Source of the DNA: an uncultured Prevotellaceae bacterium
GTDB taxonomy: Bacteria > Bacteroidota > Bacteroidia > Bacteroidales > Bacteroidaceae
Assembly: GCA_900318685.1 (NCBI GenBank)
Contig: ONLL01000009.1
Location: forward strand, 49,846 to 113,845
Reading direction: 5' to 3'
DNA: 64,000 nucleotides
The translations under genes were made by a program, and so were the position numbers. The notes beneath the pieces were generated by a model. That model worked only from the letters and a program-made list of their open reading frames with translations. It was not told the DNA's origin and ran no database searches. Below are positions 24,145 to 34,039 of this stretch, in pieces. Each line of letters begins with the position of its first letter. Position 1 is the stretch's first letter.

Positions 24145-27100
24145 CTACTTCACCATCACCTTGAAGGTCTTGGAACCTGACTGTGTACTTGCTTCAATGA
24201 TGTAGATGCCCGACTGCAACTGGAAAGAGCATGTACGTCCGCAGTCTTTCTGAGCGAAGGCCTGCACGCCACCAGCAGACATAGCCACGACCCTGCTCAA
24301 GTTGTCGCTAGCCGTCACAGTCACCTGACCGTCACGCACACTAATCACGATACCACCATTCACTTCTTTAGTCGACGATGTCAGGGGATCTCTGACGAGG
24401 AAATAACGGCCATAGTCATTGGGCTGGACACTAACAGTTGCATTCTCAGCCAACTCAGTGCTCACGCCTGTAAGAGCATCAACGAAATAGATAGGTGTCA
24501 TTGAAGTAGCGATACCTGTCACACTGACATCGACCGGTGCAGTCATGGCTTGTGTCACGCCGAAAGGAATCACACTAATCTCCTGACGGTTATCGATACT
24601 CACGGCACGTCCATCGGCAACGGTGTAGACCAAAGGCACATCGGAGAGGTTCGAGTCGAACAGCGTCTCTACATCCTCACCCTCGACATAGTCGTTGGAG
24701 GCATCGCCAGACTGACTCACCATTGCACTGCTGCTACCCTTCACACCAGCGGCACTCAGCACAAGACCGAAGGGGCGTGAACCACCGCCAGAAGAAGCGG
24801 GTACGATGACATCGCCAGGGAAGTTGCCGTCAATAGCCATACCACGGGTGAAGCTAATCTGACTAGCACTACCTTTCTTCACGAAGAAGGCCTGCAGTGG
24901 CTTTATGATACCACCCTTACCGCCCTTGCTATCTGTTACAGTATAGTCAGACGCAACTCTGTAGGCTTCCAATATCCCATTCTCGTAGGTCCAGTAACCC
25001 CGTGCGAGATCAGTATTAACTTCGAAGAACTTGGACATGTTAACAGACGCCATCGTGGGGTTGCCTACAAGTAGGTAGTTATCCTGTACCTGAAGGTCGC
25101 TGACATCGACAGTGTAGTTTCCATCGGCCTGAGGATCGTCAATCTTAAGACGATACATACTCAACTCTTGATGAGGAATATTGTCACCATAATAGTATGT
25201 CAGATTCTGGATGGCCGACTTATCCACCATCTGTTGCCCACCAGCAGGATCAGAGCCTGTGTCGGTCCAGTCGAAATATTGATAAGAAGTGTCGTCTTTC
25301 GGCAGACGGATGAGGGAGGGCACTGGCACAGGATCACTCTGAGTCTGATCTATCTGATCCTGCTTATGAGGACGGATGCTGAAGCCAGTCAGCGTGTGAT
25401 AGGGCACCTGCACGTCGTTATACGTATGGCTCCACTCTACGTCGACACTGCTGACGCTCGAATACGGCAGGTTGGCGCTATAGTTATTACGACGCATGTC
25501 GTCAGTCTTCGTCCATACCAACGAACCATCAGTAGCCCATGAGCGCTGATAGATGGGGTACTTCGTGCGACTATACGCAGGCTGCGAGGAAACCTTATTC
25601 GTACGGTCGGCTTCTACTGCACTGGTGCTGAAGTTCATCGGCTGGAATGCCTCTGTCACCTGGCGTCCCTTCACCTCTGCAGGAGTCTCCAGGCTCACGT
25701 CAGTCATCTTCGTCGGCACATACATATCGCCGGCATAAGTACTCTTTAGCGGTGTAGAGACAAGGCTCCATCTATTGGCCTCGAGTTCGCGCTCCACCCA
25801 GGCCTTCTGATAGTAGAGACGCTGCTGGCGCAACAACTCAGCTCCTGGCTTGAAGTAAATATCCTTACAGGTGTTGCCGTAGAATTTTTCCACGTCGAAG
25901 ACCTTGGCGTTGGGATTAGCGAGGCCATGTCCTGAAGTATGAGGCCCCCATCCGTTTTCGCCAATATAGCGGTGGCCGAAGCATCCCTCGCCTCCATGAG
26001 CATGGTCACCATAGCGCACCATCATGTCATAGCGGATGTTATCAGTAGGATAGCTAGAATACAAGTGTGTATAGGGGCTGGTGTCAGTCAGCATCTGTGT
26101 ACCCGTCTGGTTCGAGGGGTCAATGAGCGATCCTCCCTGGTCGGGGCCACTTCGTCCATCGCCTGTTGCTACTCTTACCTCACGGATCAAGCTGGGAGCA
26201 TGATTATCACTAAGGAGCACGACATTGGTAAACTTCATAGGCACGAAACCGGGATTACCAACCAAAAGTTCATTAATTTCGGTGTCGTCATCATATCCTT
26301 CACGATGACCAGGCGTTGGTGTATTCTGCTGGGCAGTTTCTTCATTCTTATCCTTATACAGCTGGGCACGTGTAGAGCGTTTCCAGTTGTCGTCGTTATA
26401 CCAGCTAGCGCTATAGAAGTCCGTGTTACCAATCTGATGGGCATCCCAGGTAACGAACTCAGGCACCACCTTAATGACCAAATAAAGGTCGCCAAAACAT
26501 GGATTATCTACCGTAGGCTTGTCATCATCTTCATCCAAGAATGATGTGGACACCTCATACTCATAGCCCTCATGGAAGTTGATTTCACATTGCGACAGGT
26601 CAAGAGGCAGATACATGTGTGCTTTGTCGACAAAGGGGCGATTCTCTCCTCCAGGTCCAGGGTGAGGCGGTTCAGGCGACACAATATCAGCAAACAGTTT
26701 ACCTATGGCATTAGTCTCACCTGCCAACATGGGGTCAGTTGTAGCAGGCACTTGTTCGGTCTTGCTAACAGCCGATAGCGTCAGTTTGGCTCCTCCTCTC
26801 GGGAAGAAAATCTTCCTCGCAGTTCCATGTCCCTTGTTGTCGAACGACCTCACGGGAATGTGGAGTAGATAGCCATCCTCCTTCATCTTCTTGAGCTGTT
26901 CAAGACCCACACGCACCACCTGTTTCTTGTAATTATCGGGATAATCGACATCGTCGAAGCCCAGTGCAATCTTCGGGCCTCCAGAGGAATCGTCGACAAA
27001 GAACATCATTTCCAAAACCGAACAGATGTCCTCGTTACCTTCTGTCACAGTCTCAATGGGCATTGCTTGGAAGTAGTTTCCATTAGGAGCTGTGAAATGA

Positions 27101-30100
27101 TATCGGAATTGTGGGGAAGCATCTAAATACAGCCTGACATAACGGTGAGGACGACCTGCATCCGCATCTGGCCCGAGCATATACCTAAGAAGAGAATCTT
27201 TCATTTCTTGGGTGAAGTCCCCACTGGGACTCACATTGGCCAAATCATCATGCGTAAGTGGTGTAAGCCGGTACTCAGGGATGGCTCGCAAAGCTGTAAC
27301 GTAAGCCTTCACTGCCTCAAAGCGAGTTTTCGATACTTCTATACCATCTAAATCATCATCATCTGGATTTTCATCTTCCCAGTCGACCTTGCCAACGAAG
27401 AAGTCGAAATGAACGTTGTCGTAGGATATAACGGTGCCATCTTCCTCAGGAAATTGCAAACTCAAATCATATTCCATATCCACTGATGTTACACCACAAG
27501 CAAAGTCAATGGTACCACTGGCCTCTTGCTCAGTATGAGCTACCATAGGTTTCAGGTAGACCTTGTTGGAGTAGAAATTGTTGCTATACACCGTACAGAC
27601 GCTACCCAGATAGGGGTTACCCCATTCATTTGGCTCACTAACACGGTCGTAACCAAAATTATAGAACGACACAAAGTAGCCCTGGCCTGGCACTAACTCA
27701 AAGGAACGATCCACAAACAAGAAGTAGACCTTGTTCTCATCGTCAGGATTGCGGTAGAAGCCCGAACCAGGAGTAATGCCACCCACAAGTGCATCAGGAT
27801 TATTTGGATCATAAGCAGGCACACTGGACAGGTCAAAGTCCAAATCAATGGTCACCGTTCCAAACTGGTCGTTGGCAGCGCCGCTACCATCAGTATACAC
27901 ACCATCTCCCGTAAAATCCTCGTTTGGCAGAATCGGCGTTGTCTGGCTGTCGTGCTTCTTGTAGATACGGTAGAAAATATTTTTCGTCCCGTTTGCTCCA
28001 ATAGCCTTCAGCAAGGACTCTGCCTCAGCATATACCTTCAACCTGGTGCCCTTGTCAGTAGTACAACGTTCACTGGCCACAAAGGCTCTCACCTTGGCTG
28101 ATGTGGTGTAGAAGGTTATCTCGTCCACACAGTAGTCGGCACCCTTGGTATTCTCAGCAAAGTTGTCGATGTTCACATAGAAGGTACGCGGTGTGCCGTC
28201 GAGCAAATCTTCCAGCTCTGCAGGAATTCTGGTATGGCCAGAAACCATGTACCACTGGCCCAATTGATCGGCTCCCATGCTCTCGATGTCGCCCGTGAGG
28301 AACGACACAACGGGAATACGCACACCATCCACATCGGTGGTCACACGGAACATCACCTGAGGGGGAGCTTTGCGGTCACCTGAATCTTCTGCCCTTCCTA
28401 CGTTTGGGGCCATGTTAGCGATATAGGCGGTATAGTATATCTGAGCACCGGCACAGAGGCTGGCATCGAACTCCAAGCTAGCGTAGGTGCGGGCCTCGTC
28501 GGAAGCATCAATATACATATAGGTGCCATACTTGGCATTGTCGCCATCAGTTTGAAAATTCTTACCATAAAGGCGCTCGTGGGTCACATCAAATAACTTA
28601 GGGAAGCGGTTTTGTCCCTCAACTCCGTCTATTTCACTATACCACCATGCATAGTAGCTCTGCGTATTAAAAGTGCCATTAGCATCGGCATAGTTACCAG
28701 CCGTATACGACACGTTAGGCATGTTCATCGACTTCAGCAGCATGTAGTCGCTGTGGGTAGGGCCAATACCATAGCCATTCCAACCAGAATGATAGATAGC
28801 CCATGACGAGGCATCTTGTCCATAGAGCGAAGGGTAGCAGTAGCCATACTGACCCAAAGGCCACTTTTGGGGCATCAGGGCATAGTTCTCTGCCGATGAG
28901 GTCGGCTTGGCCAAGCGAATGGATTCATCTTCGCTGAATAGCTCGTCGAAAGTAAGGACCGCACCCACATTCATTTCCATTGCATACGTCTGCTCCACTT
29001 GGGTTGTCTCGGTGCCCAGAGGTTTAGGGCCAGCATCGAGGAACACAAGATCGTAGCTGGACACAGGTTTTTTTATCGTTCCGTTGCTTACGCAGCCCAC
29101 TACATGAAGGTTGGTGCCGGAAGGCAAGGTAGTAAGATTCAGTGTTCCTCCTTCTGATGACAATTTAGTGTATTCACCCAAGAAGTCAGACAACTCGTAT
29201 TTGGCTAGGCGAAGCTCATAACGATGCTTCTGTGTTACACTATTATTATTACCAGTATTAATGATGTAAACAATATCGTCCATGCTTACAGTATGTTTCC
29301 AGAGGTCTCCATTTTCGTCCTGATAGTAGGCATACCATTGTAGCCGGTCACACGGAACTTGATTATTACCATCGTTAACGAGATAGTTTCCCAGCTCCTT
29401 CAGGTTAACTCGAAGGCCAAACTTACCAGTTAACTTACCATTTATTTCTTTGAGAGATACCACCACCCGGCCATTGTCCTCAAAGAGTTTGAACATATCG
29501 TTAATATCATCATCTGAGACTGACGTAATCGAGCCAGTCATCAGACCTGCTTCAATAGTCTCAAGTTTACTTGCCTTACTATCAATTTCGTTGGCAATGG
29601 TCTTAGCGGGCAATATATGGAAAAGATAGCGGATGGAAAGCGTGGGCTCATGCACAAGATATTGCTTCGAATCGTCCAAGCCATCCATATAACGGCTCAC
29701 GTCGCAGGCAACGACAATCTCCTCGTTCATGCTTGAGAAGTTGTTGGGAGCATTGAAGTTAACACCGATGAGGTTACGGAACTTAGCGTTAGCCGTTCCT
29801 AAACGTTTCCCTAACCAGTTACAAATAAAGCCGTAATTAGTGACATCAAGCAATGTGCTCTCGTTAACACTATAACGCGTTAGATAGCCAGAGGAGCCAT
29901 CAGTCTTCCAGTCGTACCAACGATAGAAGCCCAGAGGCTCAGTACCTGAGGGATCATCACCATCACGATCGGACCATCCTTCCAGAGGAAGGGCCAAGTC
30001 GGAAGTTTCTCCATCGTGAAGATAGATATAGTAATCTACCTGATGTACGCTCTGTCGGATATTTTGCGATTCACTGTCGATACTGCCATCGGTGTAATCC

Positions 30101-32058
30101 CAAGAATACTCATCTACAGCTGACTGACCATCAACAACCTGAAAATCACGATGTGTTTCTCCATCATAGTGCACAAACGGCAGGAGATCACTCGGTTGTT
30201 TCAAATCAAACACATACCTTACTTTAACATTGCCTACTGGCTCAAGCGTTTCAAGCTCGATGTCATCAATCCAGTATTCTGCTGCCACTGTGGCGAAATT
30301 GAATAGGATACGTCTGGTATCTTCATAAGTCGTTGAGAAGGTGTACTCATAAGAATTCCAGTTTGTTCCAACATCAAATGTATTGTAACCACTTTGATTG
30401 CCATAATTAAGATTCTGAAACTGGAACTGCAAGCTGCCGTTATTGCTTGAAGACCTTGCCTTAAATCGGATTGTATATTGGGCGTTAGGCATGAGAGCGG
30501 CGGGAAGATCATAACCGCATTGAGATTGCCATGCCTGATTATTGGCAGTGGGATTATTCAAGTGAAGGGTGTGGTTGTTATCTTCAACAACGATATTACA
30601 CGTGGGATTGTTGCCACCCCATACTCTCCATCCGCCAGTACTCCCGTCCTCAAAGTCACTACTCAGCTGCAGCACCGGTGTCATTTCGCTGATACCAGCA
30701 TCACACACCAGTCGCACATCAACTGTAGAAAGGCCCTGTGGGAGAGTAAAGTTAAAACTTGGATTGTAATAATCAGTACCTGCGGGAATAACTGTACGAG
30801 GATTATTATTATTGTAAATTTGATCAAAACCTGAGCGCTCATAGCCATTCACCCCTCCAAGAGACGTATACCTATTTCTAGTATTATTGTTATTAGCATA
30901 TATTTGGATTCGTTCACCCGTATGAGCATTAATCAAATACCAATGAACGTAGCCGTTATCTGCCCATACCCGACCGGATACGTCACAGTCACCAGACAGT
31001 TCATGCCAGTTTTCAACCAGTCGAGGGTTAAGGGTAATCTGACCATTATTATTCCTGTCATACATGATGGTCCTAAACTTCGTCTTAAGGGCATCCTCGG
31101 TATCAGTGGGATAGATAAAGGTGTAGGTGTATTCCACGTTCCATTGGGGTTCTTGAGCCAATGGCGTAGACCCATCATTAGGAGTAGCGGTAGAGATGTT
31201 ATCGGCCAAGAGGCAGACGACTTTATAATTCATGAAGTTGCCTGCCCCAGCATGGAGCGTGATACTTATGTTGGAAAGAGTAATACCGTTGACGGGGTCA
31301 TAGACATAAACACCGTTCTTTGGATTCTCTCCCGCAGGCGTTGCAGGATCGCCGTTATATGTGACCATCAACAAGTCTGTTGAGTTAACAGCAGTGCCAC
31401 TAGCATCTGCCAAATAGATACGGGCATATTTTACTCCTGTCAACAAATCATCAGAGAGACTGATGGTCTTAGATGCAACGTTTCTTTCTATTTCTTCATC
31501 GTAAGAAGGTGTACCGTAGCCAGAGACCCCCACGTTGGGGAAGTTGTCAATGGCTGTTGCGGAAATCGCATAAGACACCTTGTTTATTGATTGATCATCC
31601 CATTGACTAACTTGTAAGATAAGGGCATCTCCATCCGCTAAAGAAGAAGGAAAATCATCCTTCAAATCAGTCAAGGGAATTTCATAGCAAAGATCCGTAA
31701 GGCTATAGTAGTCACTACCATTAGGTATAGTTGTGTCACCACTTTTCATAATCGCATTATTACCCCATTCAGCATTAAAGGCACCCAATCCCTTATCTTC
31801 TGTATACACACGTATTGAGATATTCTCTCTTTCGTCAGCCGGCAAAAAATTTTTCAGCGTGGCAGCAGAAACTCTAACCCGATTATCGCCATCTGAAGAG
31901 TACAGAATTGTCTCCTGCCCCACGGCATTCGTCCCCCACCCTACGATCATTGCCAAAACGAGGAAAGCCCGGCAGGCAATGGCTGTCGGGTGGCTGATAT
32001 GGTTGATAACATGTTGCAATAACGCCTTCATTGCTGTAGTTTTCTGAAAAATGTTCAT
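24145..32058 (-). CDS. Giant T9SS-type secreted protein, candidate fimbrial tip adhesin
   Basis: 2637 residues, last gene of the fimbrial operon. The signal peptide is long (AFLVLAMIVGWGTNAVGQ, to about residue 48); a later start at Met10 is possible. A CBM4/9-like beta-sandwich is visible at about 465-612 (DFEDGSTGGWRVWGG; LMPNAQYTIRFKARSSS; AAEYWIDDIELE). The rest is beta-rich with many polar repeats and no recognised enzyme motif. The C-terminus (FQLQSGIYIIEASTQSGSKT, then FKVMVK) is a T9SS tail. Mfa loci of Porphyromonas end in a large adhesin-like accessory protein (Mfa5), so a tip adhesin role is a reasonable inference. An RBS-like AAAGAAAGGA precedes the start. No von Willebrand A domain (DxSxS) was found. 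Confidence 0.75.
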   Translation of the reverse strand: MNIFQKTTAMKALLQHVINHISHPTAIACRAFLVLAMIVGWGTNAVGQETILYSSDGDNRVRVSAATLKNFLPADERENISIRVYTEDKGLGAFNAEWGNNAIMKSGDTTIPNGSDYYSLTDLCYEIPLTDLKDDFPSSLADGDALILQVSQWDDQSINKVSYAISATAIDNFPNVGVSGYGTPSYDEEIERNVASKTISLSDDLLTGVKYARIYLADASGTAVNSTDLLMVTYNGDPATPAGENPKNGVYVYDPVNGITLSNISITLHAGAGNFMNYKVVCLLADNISTATPNDGSTPLAQEPQWNVEYTYTFIYPTDTEDALKTKFRTIMYDRNNNGQITLNPRLVENWHELSGDCDVSGRVWADNGYVHWYLINAHTGERIQIYANNNNTRNRYTSLGGVNGYERSGFDQIYNNNNPRTVIPAGTDYYNPSFNFTLPQGLSTVDVRLVCDAGISEMTPVLQLSSDFEDGSTGGWRVWGGNNPTCNIVVEDNNHTLHLNNPTANNQAWQSQCGYDLPAALMPNAQYTIRFKARSSSNNGSLQFQFQNLNYGNQSGYNTFDVGTNWNSYEYTFSTTYEDTRRILFNFATVAAEYWIDDIELETLEPVGNVKVRYVFDLKQPSDLLPFVHYDGETHRDFQVVDGQSAVDEYSWDYTDGSIDSESQNIRQSVHQVDYYIYLHDGETSDLALPLEGWSDRDGDDPSGTEPLGFYRWYDWKTDGSSGYLTRYSVNESTLLDVTNYGFICNWLGKRLGTANAKFRNLIGVNFNAPNNFSSMNEEIVVACDVSRYMDGLDDSKQYLVHEPTLSIRYLFHILPAKTIANEIDSKASKLETIEAGLMTGSITSVSDDDINDMFKLFEDNGRVVVSLKEINGKLTGKFGLRVNLKELGNYLVNDGNNQVPCDRLQWYAYYQDENGDLWKHTVSMDDIVYIINTGNNNSVTQKHRYELRLAKYELSDFLGEYTKLSSEGGTLNLTTLPSGTNLHVVGCVSNGTIKKPVSSYDLVFLDAGPKPLGTETTQVEQTYAMEMNVGAVLTFDELFSEDESIRLAKPTSSAENYALMPQKWPLGQYGYCYPSLYGQDASSWAIYHSGWNGYGIGPTHSDYMLLKSMNMPNVSYTAGNYADANGTFNTQSYYAWWYSEIDGVEGQNRFPKLFDVTHERLYGKNFQTDGDNAKYGTYMYIDASDEARTYASLEFDASLCAGAQIYYTAYIANMAPNVGRAEDSGDRKAPPQVMFRVTTDVDGVRIPVVSFLTGDIESMGADQLGQWYMVSGHTRIPAELEDLLDGTPRTFYVNIDNFAENTKGADYCVDEITFYTTSAKVRAFVASERCTTDKGTRLKVYAEAESLLKAIGANGTKNIFYRIYKKHDSQTTPILPNEDFTGDGVYTDGSGAANDQFGTVTIDLDFDLSSVPAYDPNNPDALVGGITPGSGFYRNPDDENKVYFLFVDRSFELVPGQGYFVSFYNFGYDRVSEPNEWGNPYLGSVCTVYSNNFYSNKVYLKPMVAHTEQEASGTIDFACGVTSVDMEYDLSLQFPEEDGTVISYDNVHFDFFVGKVDWEDENPDDDDLDGIEVSKTRFEAVKAYVTALRAIPEYRLTPLTHDDLANVSPSGDFTQEMKDSLLRYMLGPDADAGRPHRYVRLYLDASPQFRYHFTAPNGNYFQAMPIETVTEGNEDICSVLEMMFFVDDSSGGPKIALGFDDVDYPDNYKKQVVRVGLEQLKKMKEDGYLLHIPVRSFDNKGHGTARKIFFPRGGAKLTLSAVSKTEQVPATTDPMLAGETNAIGKLFADIVSPEPPHPGPGGENRPFVDKAHMYLPLDLSQCEINFHEGYEYEVSTSFLDEDDDKPTVDNPCFGDLYLVIKVVPEFVTWDAHQIGNTDFYSASWYNDDNWKRSTRAQLYKDKNEETAQQNTPTPGHREGYDDDTEINELLVGNPGFVPMKFTNVVLLSDNHAPSLIREVRVATGDGRSGPDQGGSLIDPSNQTGTQMLTDTSPYTHLYSSYPTDNIRYDMMVRYGDHAHGGEGCFGHRYIGENGWGPHTSGHGLANPNAKVFDVEKFYGNTCKDIYFKPGAELLRQQRLYYQKAWVERELEANRWSLVSTPLKSTYAGDMYVPTKMTDVSLETPAEVKGRQVTEAFQPMNFSTSAVEADRTNKVSSQPAYSRTKYPIYQRSWATDGSLVWTKTDDMRRNNYSANLPYSSVSSVDVEWSHTYNDVQVPYHTLTGFSIRPHKQDQIDQTQSDPVPVPSLIRLPKDDTSYQYFDWTDTGSDPAGGQQMVDKSAIQNLTYYYGDNIPHQELSMYRLKIDDPQADGNYTVDVSDLQVQDNYLLVGNPTMASVNMSKFFEVNTDLARGYWTYENGILEAYRVASDYTVTDSKGGKGGIIKPLQAFFVKKGSASQISFTRGMAIDGNFPGDVIVPASSGGGSRPFGLVLSAAGVKGSSSAMVSQSGDASNDYVEGEDVETLFDSNLSDVPLVYTVADGRAVSIDNRQEISVIPFGVTQAMTAPVDVSVTGIATSMTPIYFVDALTGVSTELAENATVSVQPNDYGRYFLVRDPLTSSTKEVNGGIVISVRDGQVTVTASDNLSRVVAMSAGGVQAFAQKDCGRTCSFQLQSGIYIIEASTQSGSKTFKVMVK

Positions 32059-32154
32059 ATCTGTATGTCCTTTCTTTCTGATTTGTTAGGCCTGCTACTC
32101 AGCGGTGCGATTGTCATTCTGTCATAGTCCCTTCCTGAACAGAGGATCAGGCTA

Positions 32155-34035
32155 CTAGCGGCAGCAGCGCGAATGTTGTCGCAGCCGTGAGCTATAGTCG
32201 ATATCTTGTTCCAAATGCATATAGAAGCGGTAGATGAGCTGACGTGGTACGGTCTCTGCGTTTACGTAGACATAGACGCGCAACTCGTGATATACCTTCT
32301 TGTCGGCATTGTAATCCTGCGGAGCTATCTGTCCGAAGATATAGGGCAGATAGGGGTCAGCAGCTTTCGGTTTCCATTGTGTCACAGCATCAAGCATGGG
32401 GAAATCACCTTGGGAGTAGATTTTGCCACTGATAGTATGCGTCACCTCTCCATCGAAGTTCGTTCCATAGACAGGAAGAGCCTCAGGATAAACATTGTTA
32501 GCAGGCAGACCTGTTAAATCGGGCTGGCCATAGAACTTTACCTCGCTGCTATTGAGAGCAGGAGTCAGCACGGAAGCTGCTGTCTCATCGGTGTAGGAGA
32601 AGAACGAGTTGGTCCACTGATCGCCAATCAATCCCCATCTTGCCGTGGCCTTACCATCGCCTCCGCTGATAGAGTAGGTAGCAGGAGTGCCCGAGGCAAC
32701 AGGAGCCGTAGCGACGAAGTCGACAGCCTCCGTGCCATTGTTATGCGTCACCTTGGGCACCAGATGGAAATGGCCATAGTCATGGAAGAGGAACTCATAC
32801 AAATGGGCATTTTCGTCGACAGTACTCACGCTGACAGGATAGACACCGATGGCGGGGAAGTCGTAAGGTACGATCTCCAGCTTATAGTCATCGAGTACAA
32901 TGGGAATGATACGATAATCATTGCGAGCGATGTAGTCCCAATTCTCTGTACGCTTAGTATCAGTTACAGGAGTCTGAGTAAGATCTTCGTTGTTGCCACC
33001 ACCCGTCTTGTTCACCGTCAGTCCGGTATTAGTGCCTGAGCTGACAAGGGCATAACGGTAATCATTGTTTTCCAACTCGACGGTGAGGAAGAAGAGATGG
33101 TCGGCATTGGCGGGCTTGTCGCTCTCGTTGATATAGAAGGTGAGCTTCTTATTATAAGCTGAACCTGGCCGCAGTTTGGCTATATCATAAGTGTCATCAC
33201 TGCCAACGGTTATGTCGCCCGTGAAAGTTACGTCCTCTGTTGCAAAGGCAGTATTCGTTGAACCATTGTTCAGGTTCGGCTGCAAATCCTGATGTACAAA
33301 AGTCATCAGGTCAGCGTTTGCTGCATCAGTGTATTTAGGCAGAAGGAAGATATTATTGGTGGTTGCCTTGGTGACATCGCTGATGGTCACCGACTTCACT
33401 TTCTGCTCAGAGCCAGAAGCATTGAAGAAACGGAACTCCAACTTTGCAACCATACGAACGACGATAAGGTCTTTGGTCACCTCTTCTCCATCATTCAACG
33501 TAAAAGTCTGCTTGTTCGACATGGGGATGCCCTTTGAACCAAAGCCAAAAGCATTGTCAGCCGTCAGGTCCTCGGCAGTCTTGCCATTTGCACCGATGGT
33601 GGTAGTCTTTGTATCGATGCCAGTGAGCGTTGCGCCTTCCAAGGTCTCTACTCCAAGAATACTCTTCAGGCTTGCCTCACTGATATTGGCAAATGAATAG
33701 GCGGTATAGGTGCCAGCAGGAAGATTGCCATTATACACCTCGTCGATTTCGGCATTTGCTAAAGCGACTTTGCTAAAGACGTTCGTAACCACGTTATCCT
33801 GCACCAAAAGCACAATCCAGTTGTACATCATCTCTGAACGGTCGGCGAGTGCATTATCATCATTCCAACGCGTAACAGGAGCAGCACCGACTGAACCGAT
33901 GCGCAGGGTAACATATCCAAATCCACTGTCACCATGCATGCCATTCACCTCATCATCCTCCTGGCAGGCGACGAGGCAAAGCATAGCCATCATGGCGCAT
34001 ATACTTAGGTAGCAAAGCCGTTTCATCGTTTTCAT
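32155..34035 (-). CDS. Fimbrillin-like lipoprotein (accessory fimbrial subunit)
   Basis: 626 residues from ATG 34035; a second ATG at 34026 is possible. The longer reading frame would overlap the upstream gene. Lipobox in MLCLVACQEDD. The N-terminal domain has the fimbrillin pattern (GYVTLRIGSVGAAPVTRWND; AGTYTAYSFANIS), then a transthyretin-like beta-rich body (KDLIVVRMVAKLEFRFFN). The end (RQLIYRFYMHLEQDIDYSSR, then a Cys/Arg-rich tail) differs from the HVHIIPW ending of the shaft and anchor subunits. It starts 4 bases after the stop of the upstream fimbrillin gene. Probably a minor tip or accessory subunit, lipidated, exported and matured by a surface protease; that pathway is known from Mfa/FimA fimbriae, not shown here. 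Confidence 0.78.
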   Translation of the reverse strand: MKTMKRLCYLSICAMMAMLCLVACQEDDEVNGMHGDSGFGYVTLRIGSVGAAPVTRWNDDNALADRSEMMYNWIVLLVQDNVVTNVFSKVALANAEIDEVYNGNLPAGTYTAYSFANISEASLKSILGVETLEGATLTGIDTKTTTIGANGKTAEDLTADNAFGFGSKGIPMSNKQTFTLNDGEEVTKDLIVVRMVAKLEFRFFNASGSEQKVKSVTISDVTKATTNNIFLLPKYTDAANADLMTFVHQDLQPNLNNGSTNTAFATEDVTFTGDITVGSDDTYDIAKLRPGSAYNKKLTFYINESDKPANADHLFFLTVELENNDYRYALVSSGTNTGLTVNKTGGGNNEDLTQTPVTDTKRTENWDYIARNDYRIIPIVLDDYKLEIVPYDFPAIGVYPVSVSTVDENAHLYEFLFHDYGHFHLVPKVTHNNGTEAVDFVATAPVASGTPATYSISGGDGKATARWGLIGDQWTNSFFSYTDETAASVLTPALNSSEVKFYGQPDLTGLPANNVYPEALPVYGTNFDGEVTHTISGKIYSQGDFPMLDAVTQWKPKAADPYLPYIFGQIAPQDYNADKKVYHELRVYVYVNAETVPRQLIYRFYMHLEQDIDYSSRLRQHSRCCR

Positions 34036-34039
34036 TCTT

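Noticed and set aside
24145-32058. Fusion or assembly error joining several genes
   Set aside because: The frame is continuous with one signal peptide and one T9SS tail, and no internal start with a promoter was seen.
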